Notes: generated from the letters alone by a model not told the origin. DNA of 33,062 nucleotides from Acidobacteriota bacterium (GCA_018268835.1 JAFDVU010000069.1:1-33062); one strand, 5' to 3'; shown: positions 23,990 to 32,528, counted from the stretch's first letter. Numbers and translations are program-made.

Positions 23990-24343
23990 ATGAGCCGATG
24001 CAACTTTCCCCCGCTTCCTTCCGTCTCGCTTCCGGCGCTGCCGCCGTTGCCCTCTTTGCCCGCGCTGCCGGATCTCGCCCTGCCCTCCCTCCCCGCGCTG
24101 CCGGATCTTCCGAAGCTGCCCCCGCTGCCTTCCATCGCGCTTCCCGTATTGCCGCCGCTACCCTCCTTGCCCGCGCTGCCCGATCTCGCGCTGCCTTCCC
24201 TCCCCGCGCTGCCGGATCTCCCGAAGCTGCCGCCGCTGCCTTCGATTGCACTTCCGGTATTGCCGCCGCTGCCGTCTCTGCCCGCGCTGCCGGACCTTGC
24301 GCTGCCCTCCCTGCCCGCGATTCCCGCGTGCCCCATCGACTGA
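23990..24343 (+). CDS. Leu/Pro tandem-repeat protein in the spike-tip (PAAR) position
   Basis: A 117-residue protein of unusual composition: after MSRCNF it is almost wholly L-P-x-L-P-x, in three copies of a 37-residue unit (residues about 6-42, 43-79 and 80-116), ending ACPID. The units contain LPPLPSLPALPDLALPSLPA-type runs. One Cys near each end could pair or bind metal. Leu/Pro repeats tend to form extended polyproline-type rods. It sits directly after the spike gene, where a PAAR tip gene is often found, with a TAAGGATG junction. No known family fits; a spike tip, rod or adaptor role is inference. Confidence 0.7.
   Translation: MSRCNFPPLPSVSLPALPPLPSLPALPDLALPSLPALPDLPKLPPLPSIALPVLPPLPSLPALPDLALPSLPALPDLPKLPPLPSIALPVLPPLPSLPALPDLALPSLPAIPACPID
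24005..24337 (+). repeat. Three tandem 111-bp coding repeats
   Basis: Three in-frame copies of a 111-bp unit (37 codons) within the Leu/Pro protein gene. Copies are highly alike but differ at synonymous sites, and the last copy diverges at its end (IPACPI replaces LPDLPK). This suggests expansion by duplication or slippage, with selection on the protein. Confidence 0.8.
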
Positions 24344-24353
24344 GGAGCGACCT

Positions 24354-24551
24354 ATGCCGCTAGCCACCAGCCAGTTGAAAAGCAGCCTCCAGAACATCTT
24401 CGATACCGCTGCGAAAGAGCAGTGGACCACCGCCAAGGTGGCGGACCAGATGTCCAAGGCCATGGAGACCTTCGTCAAATCGGCATCCGTCAAAAACGTG
24501 AAAGTGAACATCCAGACCGGCGCGCAATCCGCCGACGGAACCATCGAGTGA
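24354..24551 (+). CDS. Small helical hypothetical CIS-operon protein
   Basis: A 65-residue protein (MPLATSQLKSSLQNIFDTAA and on), with GGAG 8 bases before ATG 24354. Residues about 5-44 look helical and amphipathic, followed by a strand 'VKVNIQTGAQSADGTIE'. No family is recognised. It is placed between the repeat protein and the sheath initiator, with TGA-to-next-ATG spacing of 7 bases. It could be a small baseplate part. Confidence 0.7.
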   Translation: MPLATSQLKSSLQNIFDTAAKEQWTTAKVADQMSKAMETFVKSASVKNVKVNIQTGAQSADGTIE

Positions 24552-24558
24552 GGTGAAT

Positions 24559-24936
24559 ATGGCAGACCAGGTTCAAGGATTGGGATTTCCGTTTCGCATC
24601 GACCCGGCCACCGGAGGCGTGGCATGGTCCTCCGGCAAGGACAAGATCCGCCAGAACGTCTCGCTCATCCTCGGCACGCGCTTCGGCGAGCGCCCCATGC
24701 TGCGCGACTTCGGCACCCGCATCCCTTCGCTCGTGCACGATCCCAACGACGATGTGCTCGCCACCGCGGTCCAGGAACAGGTGCTCGCCGCCCTCCTGCG
24801 CTTCGAAAGTCGCGTCCTCGGCACTAACGTCACCACCGCCCGCCAGGACGGCGAACTCACCGTGCGCGTCAACTACATCTACGTCGAAGAGGGCATGAGC
24901 GACACGCTCGTGCTTCCGCTCGAGAATCCGAGGTGA
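24559..24936 (+). CDS. Baseplate sheath initiator, gp25/GPW-like
   Basis: A 125-residue protein of the GPW/gp25 family. The signature includes 'GLGFPFRIDPATGGVAWSSG', 'KIRQNVSLILGTRFGERPMLRDFGTRIP' and a final beta-strand pattern 'ELTVRVNYIYVEEG'. The EPR-type core reads 'GERPMLRDFG', as in typical members. It forms the first ring onto which the sheath polymerises. The start is ATG 24559 rather than GTG 24553, because AGGTGA lies just upstream. The neighbour downstream is baseplate J, the classic gp25-J order. Confidence 0.92.
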   Translation: MADQVQGLGFPFRIDPATGGVAWSSGKDKIRQNVSLILGTRFGERPMLRDFGTRIPSLVHDPNDDVLATAVQEQVLAALLRFESRVLGTNVTTARQDGELTVRVNYIYVEEGMSDTLVLPLENPR

Positions 24937-24939
24937 TGC

Positions 24940-26547
24940 ATGGCCAACCCCCTGCCGCCGGCAATCGACTACACCAACAAGGACTACGCCTCCCTGCGCC
25001 AGGCCATGCTCGAACTGGCCCGCTACCGCCTGCCGGAGTGGACCGATCAATCGCCCTCCGACCCCGGCGTCCTGCTGGTCGACCTGTTCGCCTACATGGG
25101 CGACATCGTCCTCTATTACCAGGACCGCATCGCCAGCGAACTCTTCCTCCACACCGCCGCCGAGCGCCGCAGCGTGCTCAACCACCTGCGCCTGATCGGT
25201 TATGAGCTGAGCCCCGCCATGCCCTCGTCGGCGACCCTCGCCCTCACCTTCAACGCGCCACCGCAAAACGATCCCGGCAAGGTCACGATTCCCTCGCTCG
25301 CGCAGTTCGCCACCAAAGCCAACGGCGCCGGTCCCCAGACCTTCGAATACCTCGGGCCCGATCTCACCATCGATCTGCGCGGCGCGCAGGTGCAGCCCGC
25401 CGCCGGCAACAAGCTGCTCTACCCCAGCCTGCCGGTGACCCACAGCCAGACCGTGCGCCAGGTGACACTGGGTTCCTCCACCGCCGAACCCAACCAGACC
25501 TTCCGCGTGCCGCAAAGCCCGCTCACGCCGGGCACCATCCTGGTGGAGGTGAACGAGGGCGCCGGTTTCGTCCCCTGGAACCTGCGTGAGAACCTGCTCT
25601 ACTTCACCGGCGACGATGGACGCGTCACGCTCTCCGGCCCTGCCTCGCGCGACTTCATGGTGCGCTACGACGAAAACGGCGACGCGTGGGTCGTGTTCGG
25701 CGACGGCGTCTACGGCGCGATTCCGCCGCGCGGCAATAACAACATCCGCGCCGGCTTCCGCATCGGTGGCGGCGCCGCCGGCAACGTGCCCGCCGGTTCC
25801 ATCTCCGACCCCAAAACCAAAATCGCCGGCCTCGCCTCCGTCGCCAATCCGCTGCCCGCCGTCGGCGGCGTCGATCCCGAATCCACCGATCACGCCGTCA
25901 ACTTCGGACCCCTCGCCTTCCGCTCCGCCTATCGCGCCGTCACGCTCAACGATTTCGTCTCCCTCGCGCAGAAAGCCGGCGGCGTCGCCAAGGTCCGCGC
26001 CCGCAGCCTCGGCTGGAACCTCGTCGAACTCTACGTCGCGCCCCAGGGAGATACCCTCGCGCCCGCGCCTCCCCAGCTCAAACAACGCCTCGTCGATTTC
26101 TTCGAGGACAAGCGCATGGTCGGCACCTTCGTTCAGATCCAGGACGCCGTCCCCGTCAAGATCGATATCCACGTGGATATCGTCGTCGAGCACAACTTCG
26201 ACCCCGCCCTCGTGCAGGACGCCGCCGCCAAAGCCGTGCAGTCGCTGGTCGCCTTCGAAAATGTCGATTTCGCCCAGCCCCTCTACGTCAGCAAAGTCTA
26301 CGAAGCCGTGGAAGCCGTCCCCGGCGTACTCGCCGCCAACGTCACGCGTTTCCGCCGCGCCGACCGCGCCGCCGCCGTCACCCGCCAGCTCAAGCTCATT
26401 CCCGCGGCCGTCATGAAAGCCGTCCCCGACCTGGTCGATCGCCTGCTCAACGTGGACGTGGAGACCGATGGCCGCATCGAAATCGGCGACCAGGAAATCG
26501 CCGTGCCCGGCACCGTCGATGTCGGCGTGCAGGGGGTGCTCGCGTGA
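24940..26547 (+). CDS. Baseplate J family protein (gp6-like wedge)
   Basis: A 535-residue baseplate-J protein. The N-terminal 'YTNKDYASLRQAMLELARYRLPEWTDQSPSDPGVLLVDLFAYMGDIV' pattern is highly typical, as are 'YRAVTLNDFVSLAQKAGGVAKVRA' and the 'RLVDFFEDKRMVGTFVQI' segment. It forms the wedge of the baseplate and links to the gpI-like protein encoded next; the two genes overlap by four bases (GTGA), so they are co-translated. It is cytoplasmic until particle assembly. Confidence 0.94.
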   Translation: MANPLPPAIDYTNKDYASLRQAMLELARYRLPEWTDQSPSDPGVLLVDLFAYMGDIVLYYQDRIASELFLHTAAERRSVLNHLRLIGYELSPAMPSSATLALTFNAPPQNDPGKVTIPSLAQFATKANGAGPQTFEYLGPDLTIDLRGAQVQPAAGNKLLYPSLPVTHSQTVRQVTLGSSTAEPNQTFRVPQSPLTPGTILVEVNEGAGFVPWNLRENLLYFTGDDGRVTLSGPASRDFMVRYDENGDAWVVFGDGVYGAIPPRGNNNIRAGFRIGGGAAGNVPAGSISDPKTKIAGLASVANPLPAVGGVDPESTDHAVNFGPLAFRSAYRAVTLNDFVSLAQKAGGVAKVRARSLGWNLVELYVAPQGDTLAPAPPQLKQRLVDFFEDKRMVGTFVQIQDAVPVKIDIHVDIVVEHNFDPALVQDAAAKAVQSLVAFENVDFAQPLYVSKVYEAVEAVPGVLAANVTRFRRADRAAAVTRQLKLIPAAVMKAVPDLVDRLLNVDVETDGRIEIGDQEIAVPGTVDVGVQGVLA

Positions 26548-27830
26548 AACTCCAGTCCTTCGCCGCCGCCTCCGACCTGGTTGGACGCCGGATGCGCATC
26601 GTCTGGGAACTGATCCCCGAAGCCGATGGCGAACTCGCCCAGCCCGGCCGCATGGTCCTGCGCCGCAAGACGCGCGACTTCGAATTTCCCGCCGCCGCCG
26701 GCGCCGACCCCTTCGTCGTCTACGATAGCGATGCCTTCCCGCCCCCAGGCACCCAGGCCTCTCTCGTCCCCGGCTGGGAAGCGCGCGACGGCGCCAACCG
26801 CATCCTCGCCACCGTCGATAGCGCCTGGGTCGATGCCGGCGGCCGCCGCGTCGAAGTCGTCCGCCGCACCACCCGCACCACCCTCGGCCCCGACGGCAAG
26901 CCCCTCCGCCGCCAGATCGAAATCCTCGATTCCGGCGCCGCCGCCGCGCGCATCGAGCCCGGCACCGCGTACTACTATCGCCTCGATACCGTCTGGCCCG
27001 GCCTCAAAATCTCCGGCGATACGCGGGACTCCGCCACCGCCACCAACATCTACGGCATGGGCCGCCGCATGTACCGGATGCTGCCCGAGGTCTACCGCCG
27101 CTACGACGTGGTCACTCGCCCCGCCATCGCCGGTGCCGAATCCATCCTCGAAGCCGCCGCCGGCGTGGAGGAACAGGGCCGCCTCATGCAGTACGGCCAA
27201 CTGCGCCGCTTCGTCGATCTCTTCGGAGTCGCCCTCGATTTCATGCGTAGCCGCGCCGAAGGCCTCCGCGACCTGCATGACGTGGACGACTGCGACCGCC
27301 GCCTGCTCCCCCTCATGGCCGATTGGCTTGGTTGGGATCTCAGCTTCGATGCCCCCATCCCCGTTCAGCGCCACCAGATCCGCTACGCCGCCGCGCTCTA
27401 CCGCCTCACCGGCACCGTCCCCGGCTGCATGATCTGGGTCCAGCGCCTCACCGGTTGGCGCCCGCGCATCAAGGAATTCGCGCGCAACGTCTTCTTCACC
27501 AACCAGCCCGGCTCCACCTCCATCGATACCGCGAATCCGCAGACGCTGGCCAACCTGCGCAAGTTCGAAGACCAGTCGCACTACACCTACGACGCCGGTG
27601 CCGGCGACGACCACTGGTACGCGTACAACGCTATCGGCATCTTCGTCACCCCCGATACCGGCGAATCCTCGGCATCGGTCAACCGCAAATTCGGCAAGCT
27701 CCGCAACCACCTCGACCTCTTCCTGCCGTTCAACGTGCGCGGCGTCGTGATTCTCGAGGTGCCGGAGCAGAACGCGTCCCAGGGCAGCTCGGCTAACCTG
27801 GGCCAGCGCTCTCAGGATCAAATCCAGTAG
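26544..27830 (+). CDS. Phage tail protein I-like baseplate wedge protein with N-terminal FN3-like domain
   Basis: A 428-residue protein. Residues about 175-330 match the tail protein I / TIGR02242-like family: 'RMLPEVYRRYD', 'ILEAAAGVEEQGRLMQ', 'LPLMADWLGWDLSFDAPIPVQRHQIR' and 'YRLTGTVPGCMIWVQRLTGW'. The first about 160 residues look like a separate beta-sandwich beginning 'RRMRIVWELIPE' and ending 'PGTAYYYRLDTVWP', an FN3-like pattern not present in simple gpI proteins. GTG 26544 overlaps the J stop. A Gln/Ser-rich tail ends the protein. It connects the wedge to fibres. Confidence 0.88.
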   Translation: MKLQSFAAASDLVGRRMRIVWELIPEADGELAQPGRMVLRRKTRDFEFPAAAGADPFVVYDSDAFPPPGTQASLVPGWEARDGANRILATVDSAWVDAGGRRVEVVRRTTRTTLGPDGKPLRRQIEILDSGAAAARIEPGTAYYYRLDTVWPGLKISGDTRDSATATNIYGMGRRMYRMLPEVYRRYDVVTRPAIAGAESILEAAAGVEEQGRLMQYGQLRRFVDLFGVALDFMRSRAEGLRDLHDVDDCDRRLLPLMADWLGWDLSFDAPIPVQRHQIRYAAALYRLTGTVPGCMIWVQRLTGWRPRIKEFARNVFFTNQPGSTSIDTANPQTLANLRKFEDQSHYTYDAGAGDDHWYAYNAIGIFVTPDTGESSASVNRKFGKLRNHLDLFLPFNVRGVVILEVPEQNASQGSSANLGQRSQDQIQ

Positions 27831-27842
27831 AGGACAACGATC

Positions 27843-29513
27843 ATGGCAAAGGGCAATTTTTCCAACGGCGGAGTCGATACCTTCGATCCTTCGCGGCGCT
27901 ACGTGGGCGTCCGCCTCCAGCAGGGCGTGCCGCTGCTCGACCGCGACTGGAACGAGTCCGAAGACATCCGCCGCCACTTCGAACGCCGCCTGCGCCGCCA
28001 CTACATCGGCCAGGGCGTCTCCACCGCCGCCGGCTTCCACATCGAGCCCGCGCCCTCCGGCGCGCCCAACGACTTCCTCATCCAGCCCGGCAACCTCATC
28101 GTCGATGGCTGGGACGTGCAGAACGGTAAGCCCCTGCTCTATTCGCAGCAGCCCGGCGTCCCGCCCATGCCCGCCGCAGACGCGACCCAGCAGAATTACC
28201 TCGTCTACCTCGACCCCAACCTCACCCGCATCGGCGCCGCCGACGAGCCTTCGCTCAAAAATTCGCAGGACGTCAACATGGAAACCTGCCTGCGCGACCG
28301 CCTCGATTGGACCGTCCGCATCGCCCGCGTTCCCGAGCAGCCGCCCGGCGACGCCTACATCCTTGCCTCCATCCAGCGTCCCCCCAACGCCGCCGTCATC
28401 ACCGCCGACATGATCGCCGATAAGCGCCGTACCCGCGTCAACGTGGCCGATACGGTGGACCGCACCAACACCCTCGAAGGCACCGTGCAGACCCTCACCA
28501 CCCAGTTGAGCAACGCCATCCTCGATCTGGAGCATCTGAAACAACAGGTGGCCCGCATGTTCTGGGATGTCTCCCTCTCCGCCAGTCGCGCCAATTCCTA
28601 TTTCGGCGACAGCGTCACCATCACCGCCAGCGTGGTCAACGGACTCGGCGAACCCGTCTCCGGCGCCGGACTCGTCTTCACGTCCGATTGGGGCGCGCTC
28701 GATCCCTCCTCCGTCACCGCCAACAGCGACGGCCGCGCCAGCGTCACACTGCACGCCGTGGAGGCCGAAGCACCCCCGCCCAAGCAGGAAATCGCCGTCC
28801 TCAACGATCTCGCCCGCCGCGTCGATCGCTCCAAACTCGAAGGCCAGGAGGCCATTCAACACCGCCTGCTGCGCTTCCAGCCGCAGGAGATGATGCTGGT
28901 CTCGCGCTACACCCCCGCCCCCTCCATGATCGATATCGCTTCGTCACTCACCGTCAATCCCCACGTCACGATTCCGCGCTTCCGCACCGTCACCGTCACC
29001 GTCCATTCCCGCGAAGGCCAGGCCGCCATCGTGCGCGGCGTCGGCAGCATCCAGGTAACCTTCGGCATGTGGGTGCGCGATTGGGCCGTCAGCAAAATCG
29101 CCGACGTCGTCAGCGGTGTGCAGGTCGGCGTGCGCGTCGGCGATATCCTCCGCCTCGGCGTCGTCAACAACCAGACCTTCGACCATACCAAGGTCCTCCC
29201 TGAGATGCCCAAGATCCTGCAGCGCATTCAGGACGACACCCATGCCGTGGTCAAGCAGACCGTCTTCCTCGATCCCAGCATCGACGACGATAAACTCGCC
29301 GGCTCCGGCAGCCTCGGCCAACTCATCGCCCAGGAAGCCACCGCCGCCATCGGCCTGCAGACGCACCAGGCCATCGACGCCCAACTCAACCAGAGCACGG
29401 TGCCCATCCCCCCCGACTCGCGCACCGTGGTCACTCAGACCGCTCACCAGATCTCGGCCGGTTTCGCGCAGAGTCAGAAGCAGCGCTACAACTCGCCGCG
29501 AAACCTGCGTTAA
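27843..29513 (+). CDS. DUF6519-like CIS protein with bacterial Ig-like domain
   Basis: A 556-residue protein. The N-terminal 'RRYVGVRLQQGVPLLDRDWNES' pattern with downstream 'AGFHIEP' and 'IQPGNLIVDGWDVQNG' is characteristic of the DUF6519-type baseplate/fibre-attachment proteins found in CIS loci. A coiled-coil-like stretch (about residues 212-240) is followed by an invasin-type Ig-like segment 'GDSVTITASVVNGLGEPVSGAGLVFTSDWG' (about 258-287). The C-terminal half has no recognised family. It lies between gpI and the fibre, so a fibre-anchoring role is likely (inference). A ribosome-binding site is weak. Confidence 0.75.
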   Translation: MAKGNFSNGGVDTFDPSRRYVGVRLQQGVPLLDRDWNESEDIRRHFERRLRRHYIGQGVSTAAGFHIEPAPSGAPNDFLIQPGNLIVDGWDVQNGKPLLYSQQPGVPPMPAADATQQNYLVYLDPNLTRIGAADEPSLKNSQDVNMETCLRDRLDWTVRIARVPEQPPGDAYILASIQRPPNAAVITADMIADKRRTRVNVADTVDRTNTLEGTVQTLTTQLSNAILDLEHLKQQVARMFWDVSLSASRANSYFGDSVTITASVVNGLGEPVSGAGLVFTSDWGALDPSSVTANSDGRASVTLHAVEAEAPPPKQEIAVLNDLARRVDRSKLEGQEAIQHRLLRFQPQEMMLVSRYTPAPSMIDIASSLTVNPHVTIPRFRTVTVTVHSREGQAAIVRGVGSIQVTFGMWVRDWAVSKIADVVSGVQVGVRVGDILRLGVVNNQTFDHTKVLPEMPKILQRIQDDTHAVVKQTVFLDPSIDDDKLAGSGSLGQLIAQEATAAIGLQTHQAIDAQLNQSTVPIPPDSRTVVTQTAHQISAGFAQSQKQRYNSPRNLR

Positions 29514-29531
29514 GAAGAGAGGAGCCGCACG

Positions 29532-32516
29532 GTGCTGTTTCTTTCAGGCGAGTTCACCGATCTCCTGCGCGGCGCGGAGGGCGCCGGCGCCGCCTTCCCC
29601 ACGCGCCCCAACCTCGTCGTCGCGCGCGCTCTCGATCTCGTCGCCGCACTCCTGGCCCGCCGCCCCGGTATCGCCGGACTGCTCTATTGGGCCGTCGGCG
29701 CGGGCGACCCCGCGTGGGATACCCTGGCCGCGCCCCCCGCGCCCGACCGCCGCGCCGCTACCCTCGTCAAGGAGGTCTACCGCAAGCGCCTCGCCCCCGG
29801 CGATTTCACCTACGATCCCGCCGCCCGCGCCCTCACCGTGCGCGTTACCTTCCTCCCCGGCGAAGCCACCGCCGACCTCCGCGAATTCGGCCTCTTCGGC
29901 GGCGACGCCTCCGGCCTGCCCGACTCCGGCTTCCTCTTTAACACCGCGCGCCACGCCGTCGTCCACAAAGCCGCCGGCCAGTCGCTCGACCGCACCCTCA
30001 AACTCACCCTCGCCGGCGACAGCGTCCTCTCCGGCCTGCTCGACACCATCGGACAATTGCTCGCCAACGTTTCCGGCGTCACCGGCGTCACCACGGTCGC
30101 ATTCGGCTCCGGCGATCCATCCTGGGATCAGCACCCGCCCGCCCCCGATCCCGCGCGCACCGCTCTGCAACAGGAGTTGATCCGCACTCCCCTCGATCCC
30201 ATTCCCGATATCGAGGTCGTGCCGTACCAGCAGGCGCTCGTTGCCCATGCCGTACTCGAGTACAACCAGGCCGCCACCTCCCTGCGCGAAGCCGGACTCT
30301 TCGGCGGTAGCGCCGCCGCGCCGGTCCTGCTCGATCACGTCGCCTTTCCCGCCATCGATCACAGCGTCGCCGCGCGCCTCCGCTTCGATGTCCGCATGGC
30401 CATCGGCATCGACCCCGCCGTGGCCGTCCCCGACGTCACTACGAAAACGCTCGCCGATGCCGCCGCCGCCCTCGCCGCCGCCGGACTGCGTGTCGGCGAT
30501 GTGCGCGCAGAAGAGCACCCCGGCGGCAACAACACCGTGCTCCGCCAGGTGCCCGCCCCCGGCGCAAAAGCCGTCGATGGCGCGTCCGTGCAACTCACCC
30601 TCACCGTCCCGGTGAGCATCCCCGCCCCGCGCCTCATCGGCCTCACCACCGCCGCCGCCGCGCCCGTCGCCGCCGCCCTCGGACTCACCATCGCCGCCGG
30701 ACAGCCGCCCGTCGAGTCCCCGCAAACGCCCGGCACTATCGTCAGCCAGGCGCCCGCCGCCGGCGATCTCATCCGTCCCGGCAACTCGATCCAGGTCATC
30801 CTCGCGACCCCCGAAACCACGCTCGTCCCCGACATCGCCGGCCTCCGTCCCGGAGAAGCCGCCGCCCTTCTCGCCGCCGCCCGCCTCACCCTCTCCGCGC
30901 CCCCTTTCCCCACCGTCGAGACCACCCTCAACTGGGGCACCATCGTCTCCCAGAACCCCGCCGCCGGCTCGCGCCAGATCGTCAACAGCGGCGTGACCCC
31001 CACTCTCGCCGTGCCGCCCACCGTAGCCGTCCCCAACCTCGTGAATAGCGCCCTCGCCGGCGCCTCCGCGGCCCTGCGCGATGCCGCGGCCGCCGTGCTC
31101 GCGGCGGGTGGCTTGCCGCCCGAGCCGCCCGGACTCGCCATCGGCCAGGTCACCTACGTCGAGAACGCCGCCGCGCCCGGCACCATCCTCAGCCAGACCC
31201 CCGCCGCCGCTCAGAAGACCGTCCTCTTTGGCACCGTAGATATCGCGGTCGCCTCGCCCGTCACCGTCGCCGTGCCCGCCCTCGCCGGACTCGCCCAGGC
31301 CAACGCCGCCGCCGCGCTGCGCAACGCCGGACTCCTTCCCGGAGCCGCCGCCGGCCGCATCGATCCCGCCCCGCCCGGTACCGTGCTCGCGCAGGATCCG
31401 CCCGCCGGATCCCGCGTAGCCCTCGGCAGCATCGTCTCTTTCACGGTCGCCACTCCGATTCAGGTGGCCGTGCCCGCGCTGATCGGCCGCTCCGTCGACT
31501 TCGCCAGGGAAGCGCTCGCCGGCAGCCGTCTCACACTCGGCGCTGTCAATCGCGTCCCCACCACCGCCGCGCCCGTCGGCTCCATCACCGCGCAGGATCA
31601 GCCCGCCGGCAAACTCGTCGCCCTCCTCAGCACCGTCAATATCACCATCGCCGGCAACACCGTCCAGGTGCCGTCCCTCGCCGGCCAGAGCGTCGCCGCC
31701 GCAACCGCGCTCCTCGCCGGTGTCGGCCTCACTCTCGCCGTCGGAGCCCAGGTCGAATCCTCCGCCGTCGCCCCGGGATTGATCGCCGGCCAGTCGCCCG
31801 CCGCCAACACCGTCGCGCCGGTCGGCTCCGCCGTCACCGTGAACCTCGCCATACCCCCCAGGGTCACGGTGCCCAATCTCGTCGGCAGGACCCTGCAGGA
31901 CGCGCAGACTCTCGCTGCCGTCGCCAGGTTCACCCTCGTAGTGAGCGGCCAGGCGGAGAGCGATCAGCCGCCCGGGACCGTCGCCGTGCAGTCGCCCGTC
32001 GCGGGACAGCCCGCCGCGCCCGGCAGCGCCATCACCGTCCAGACCGCCGTGCCGCGCAGCATCGCCGTCCCCAACCTCATCGGCCTCGCCCTCGCCGCCG
32101 CCCAGCAACAGGCCGCCGGCCTCACCGTCACCGTCTCCCAGAGCATCCTCAGCGACGCGGCTGCCGGCATCGTCCTCCAGCAGAACCCCGCCGCCGGCGT
32201 CAAGGTCGCGCCCAGGTCCACCGTGACCGTGGTCACTTCCGCCGGCATCGGCGTTCGCGTGCCATCCGTCCTTCGCCTCACCCTCGCCGTCGCCACTCAG
32301 GTGCTGCGGCGAGGCGGGTTCGGTGTCTCCAGCGAAAGCATCCCCAGCACGCTTCCCCTCGGAACCGTCATCAACCAGTCCCCCGCAGCCGGTGCTCTCG
32401 TCGCTTCCGGCACCACCGTCGAGTTGACGGTCAGCGGCGCAAGAAGGGTCCCGATCAACACAATCCTCACGGATCGCCCCTTCCTGAACCAGATTCTGAA
32501 AACGCCGAGTTCCTAG
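29532..32516 (+). CDS. Putative tail fibre with ten PASTA domains
   Basis: A 994-residue protein from GTG 29532 (GAGAGGAG upstream). Residues about 20-290 hold two similar fibre-attachment units: 'LLYWAVGAGDPAWDTL...LREFGLFGG' and 'TTVAFGSGDPSWDQ...LREAGLFGG', a pattern seen in phage/CIS tail fibres. From about residue 297 to 970 there are ten PASTA domains, each opening with VxVPxL-like residues (VAVPDV, IPAPRL, LVPDI, VAVPNLV, VAVPALA, VAVPALI, VQVPSLA, VTVPNLV, IAVPNLI, VRVPSVL) and ending with 'GTIVSQ.PAAG' and 'G..V.LTV'. PASTA domains in kinases and PBPs bind peptidoglycan fragments. Lacking kinase and membrane segments, this one likely recognises cell wall. It is the last gene of the operon. 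Confidence 0.88.
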   Translation: MLFLSGEFTDLLRGAEGAGAAFPTRPNLVVARALDLVAALLARRPGIAGLLYWAVGAGDPAWDTLAAPPAPDRRAATLVKEVYRKRLAPGDFTYDPAARALTVRVTFLPGEATADLREFGLFGGDASGLPDSGFLFNTARHAVVHKAAGQSLDRTLKLTLAGDSVLSGLLDTIGQLLANVSGVTGVTTVAFGSGDPSWDQHPPAPDPARTALQQELIRTPLDPIPDIEVVPYQQALVAHAVLEYNQAATSLREAGLFGGSAAAPVLLDHVAFPAIDHSVAARLRFDVRMAIGIDPAVAVPDVTTKTLADAAAALAAAGLRVGDVRAEEHPGGNNTVLRQVPAPGAKAVDGASVQLTLTVPVSIPAPRLIGLTTAAAAPVAAALGLTIAAGQPPVESPQTPGTIVSQAPAAGDLIRPGNSIQVILATPETTLVPDIAGLRPGEAAALLAAARLTLSAPPFPTVETTLNWGTIVSQNPAAGSRQIVNSGVTPTLAVPPTVAVPNLVNSALAGASAALRDAAAAVLAAGGLPPEPPGLAIGQVTYVENAAAPGTILSQTPAAAQKTVLFGTVDIAVASPVTVAVPALAGLAQANAAAALRNAGLLPGAAAGRIDPAPPGTVLAQDPPAGSRVALGSIVSFTVATPIQVAVPALIGRSVDFAREALAGSRLTLGAVNRVPTTAAPVGSITAQDQPAGKLVALLSTVNITIAGNTVQVPSLAGQSVAAATALLAGVGLTLAVGAQVESSAVAPGLIAGQSPAANTVAPVGSAVTVNLAIPPRVTVPNLVGRTLQDAQTLAAVARFTLVVSGQAESDQPPGTVAVQSPVAGQPAAPGSAITVQTAVPRSIAVPNLIGLALAAAQQQAAGLTVTVSQSILSDAAAGIVLQQNPAAGVKVAPRSTVTVVTSAGIGVRVPSVLRLTLAVATQVLRRGGFGVSSESIPSTLPLGTVINQSPAAGALVASGTTVELTVSGARRVPINTILTDRPFLNQILKTPSS

Positions 32517-32528
32517 CGCGCGCGACTC

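Noticed and set aside
23857..24336. Minus-strand frame with Gly/Ser/Arg repeats, collagen- or adhesin-like at first sight
   Set aside because: It is the complement of the Leu/Pro coding repeat; the plus frame has correct spacing to spike and next gene.
24005..24337. CRISPR-like periodic array
   Set aside because: The 111-bp units are contiguous coding repeats without unique spacers, and no cas genes are present.
29544..32108. Long minus-strand open frame antisense to the PASTA fibre
   Set aside because: Gly/Asp/Glu-rich repeat-like sequence is the mirror of the PASTA coding repeats; no start context or domain.
10400..32516. Type VI secretion system
   Set aside because: No TssB/TssC pair, TssJ/L/M membrane complex, ClpV or fused VgrG-PAAR; sheath and tube are of the phage-tail/eCIS type.
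10400..32516. Intact prophage
   Set aside because: No head, packaging, lysis, replication or integration genes and no attachment-site repeats at the borders.
32517..32528. Bidirectional terminator between the fibre gene and the sigma-54 activator
   Set aside because: Only 12 bases lie between the stops, with no stem-loop or T-run.
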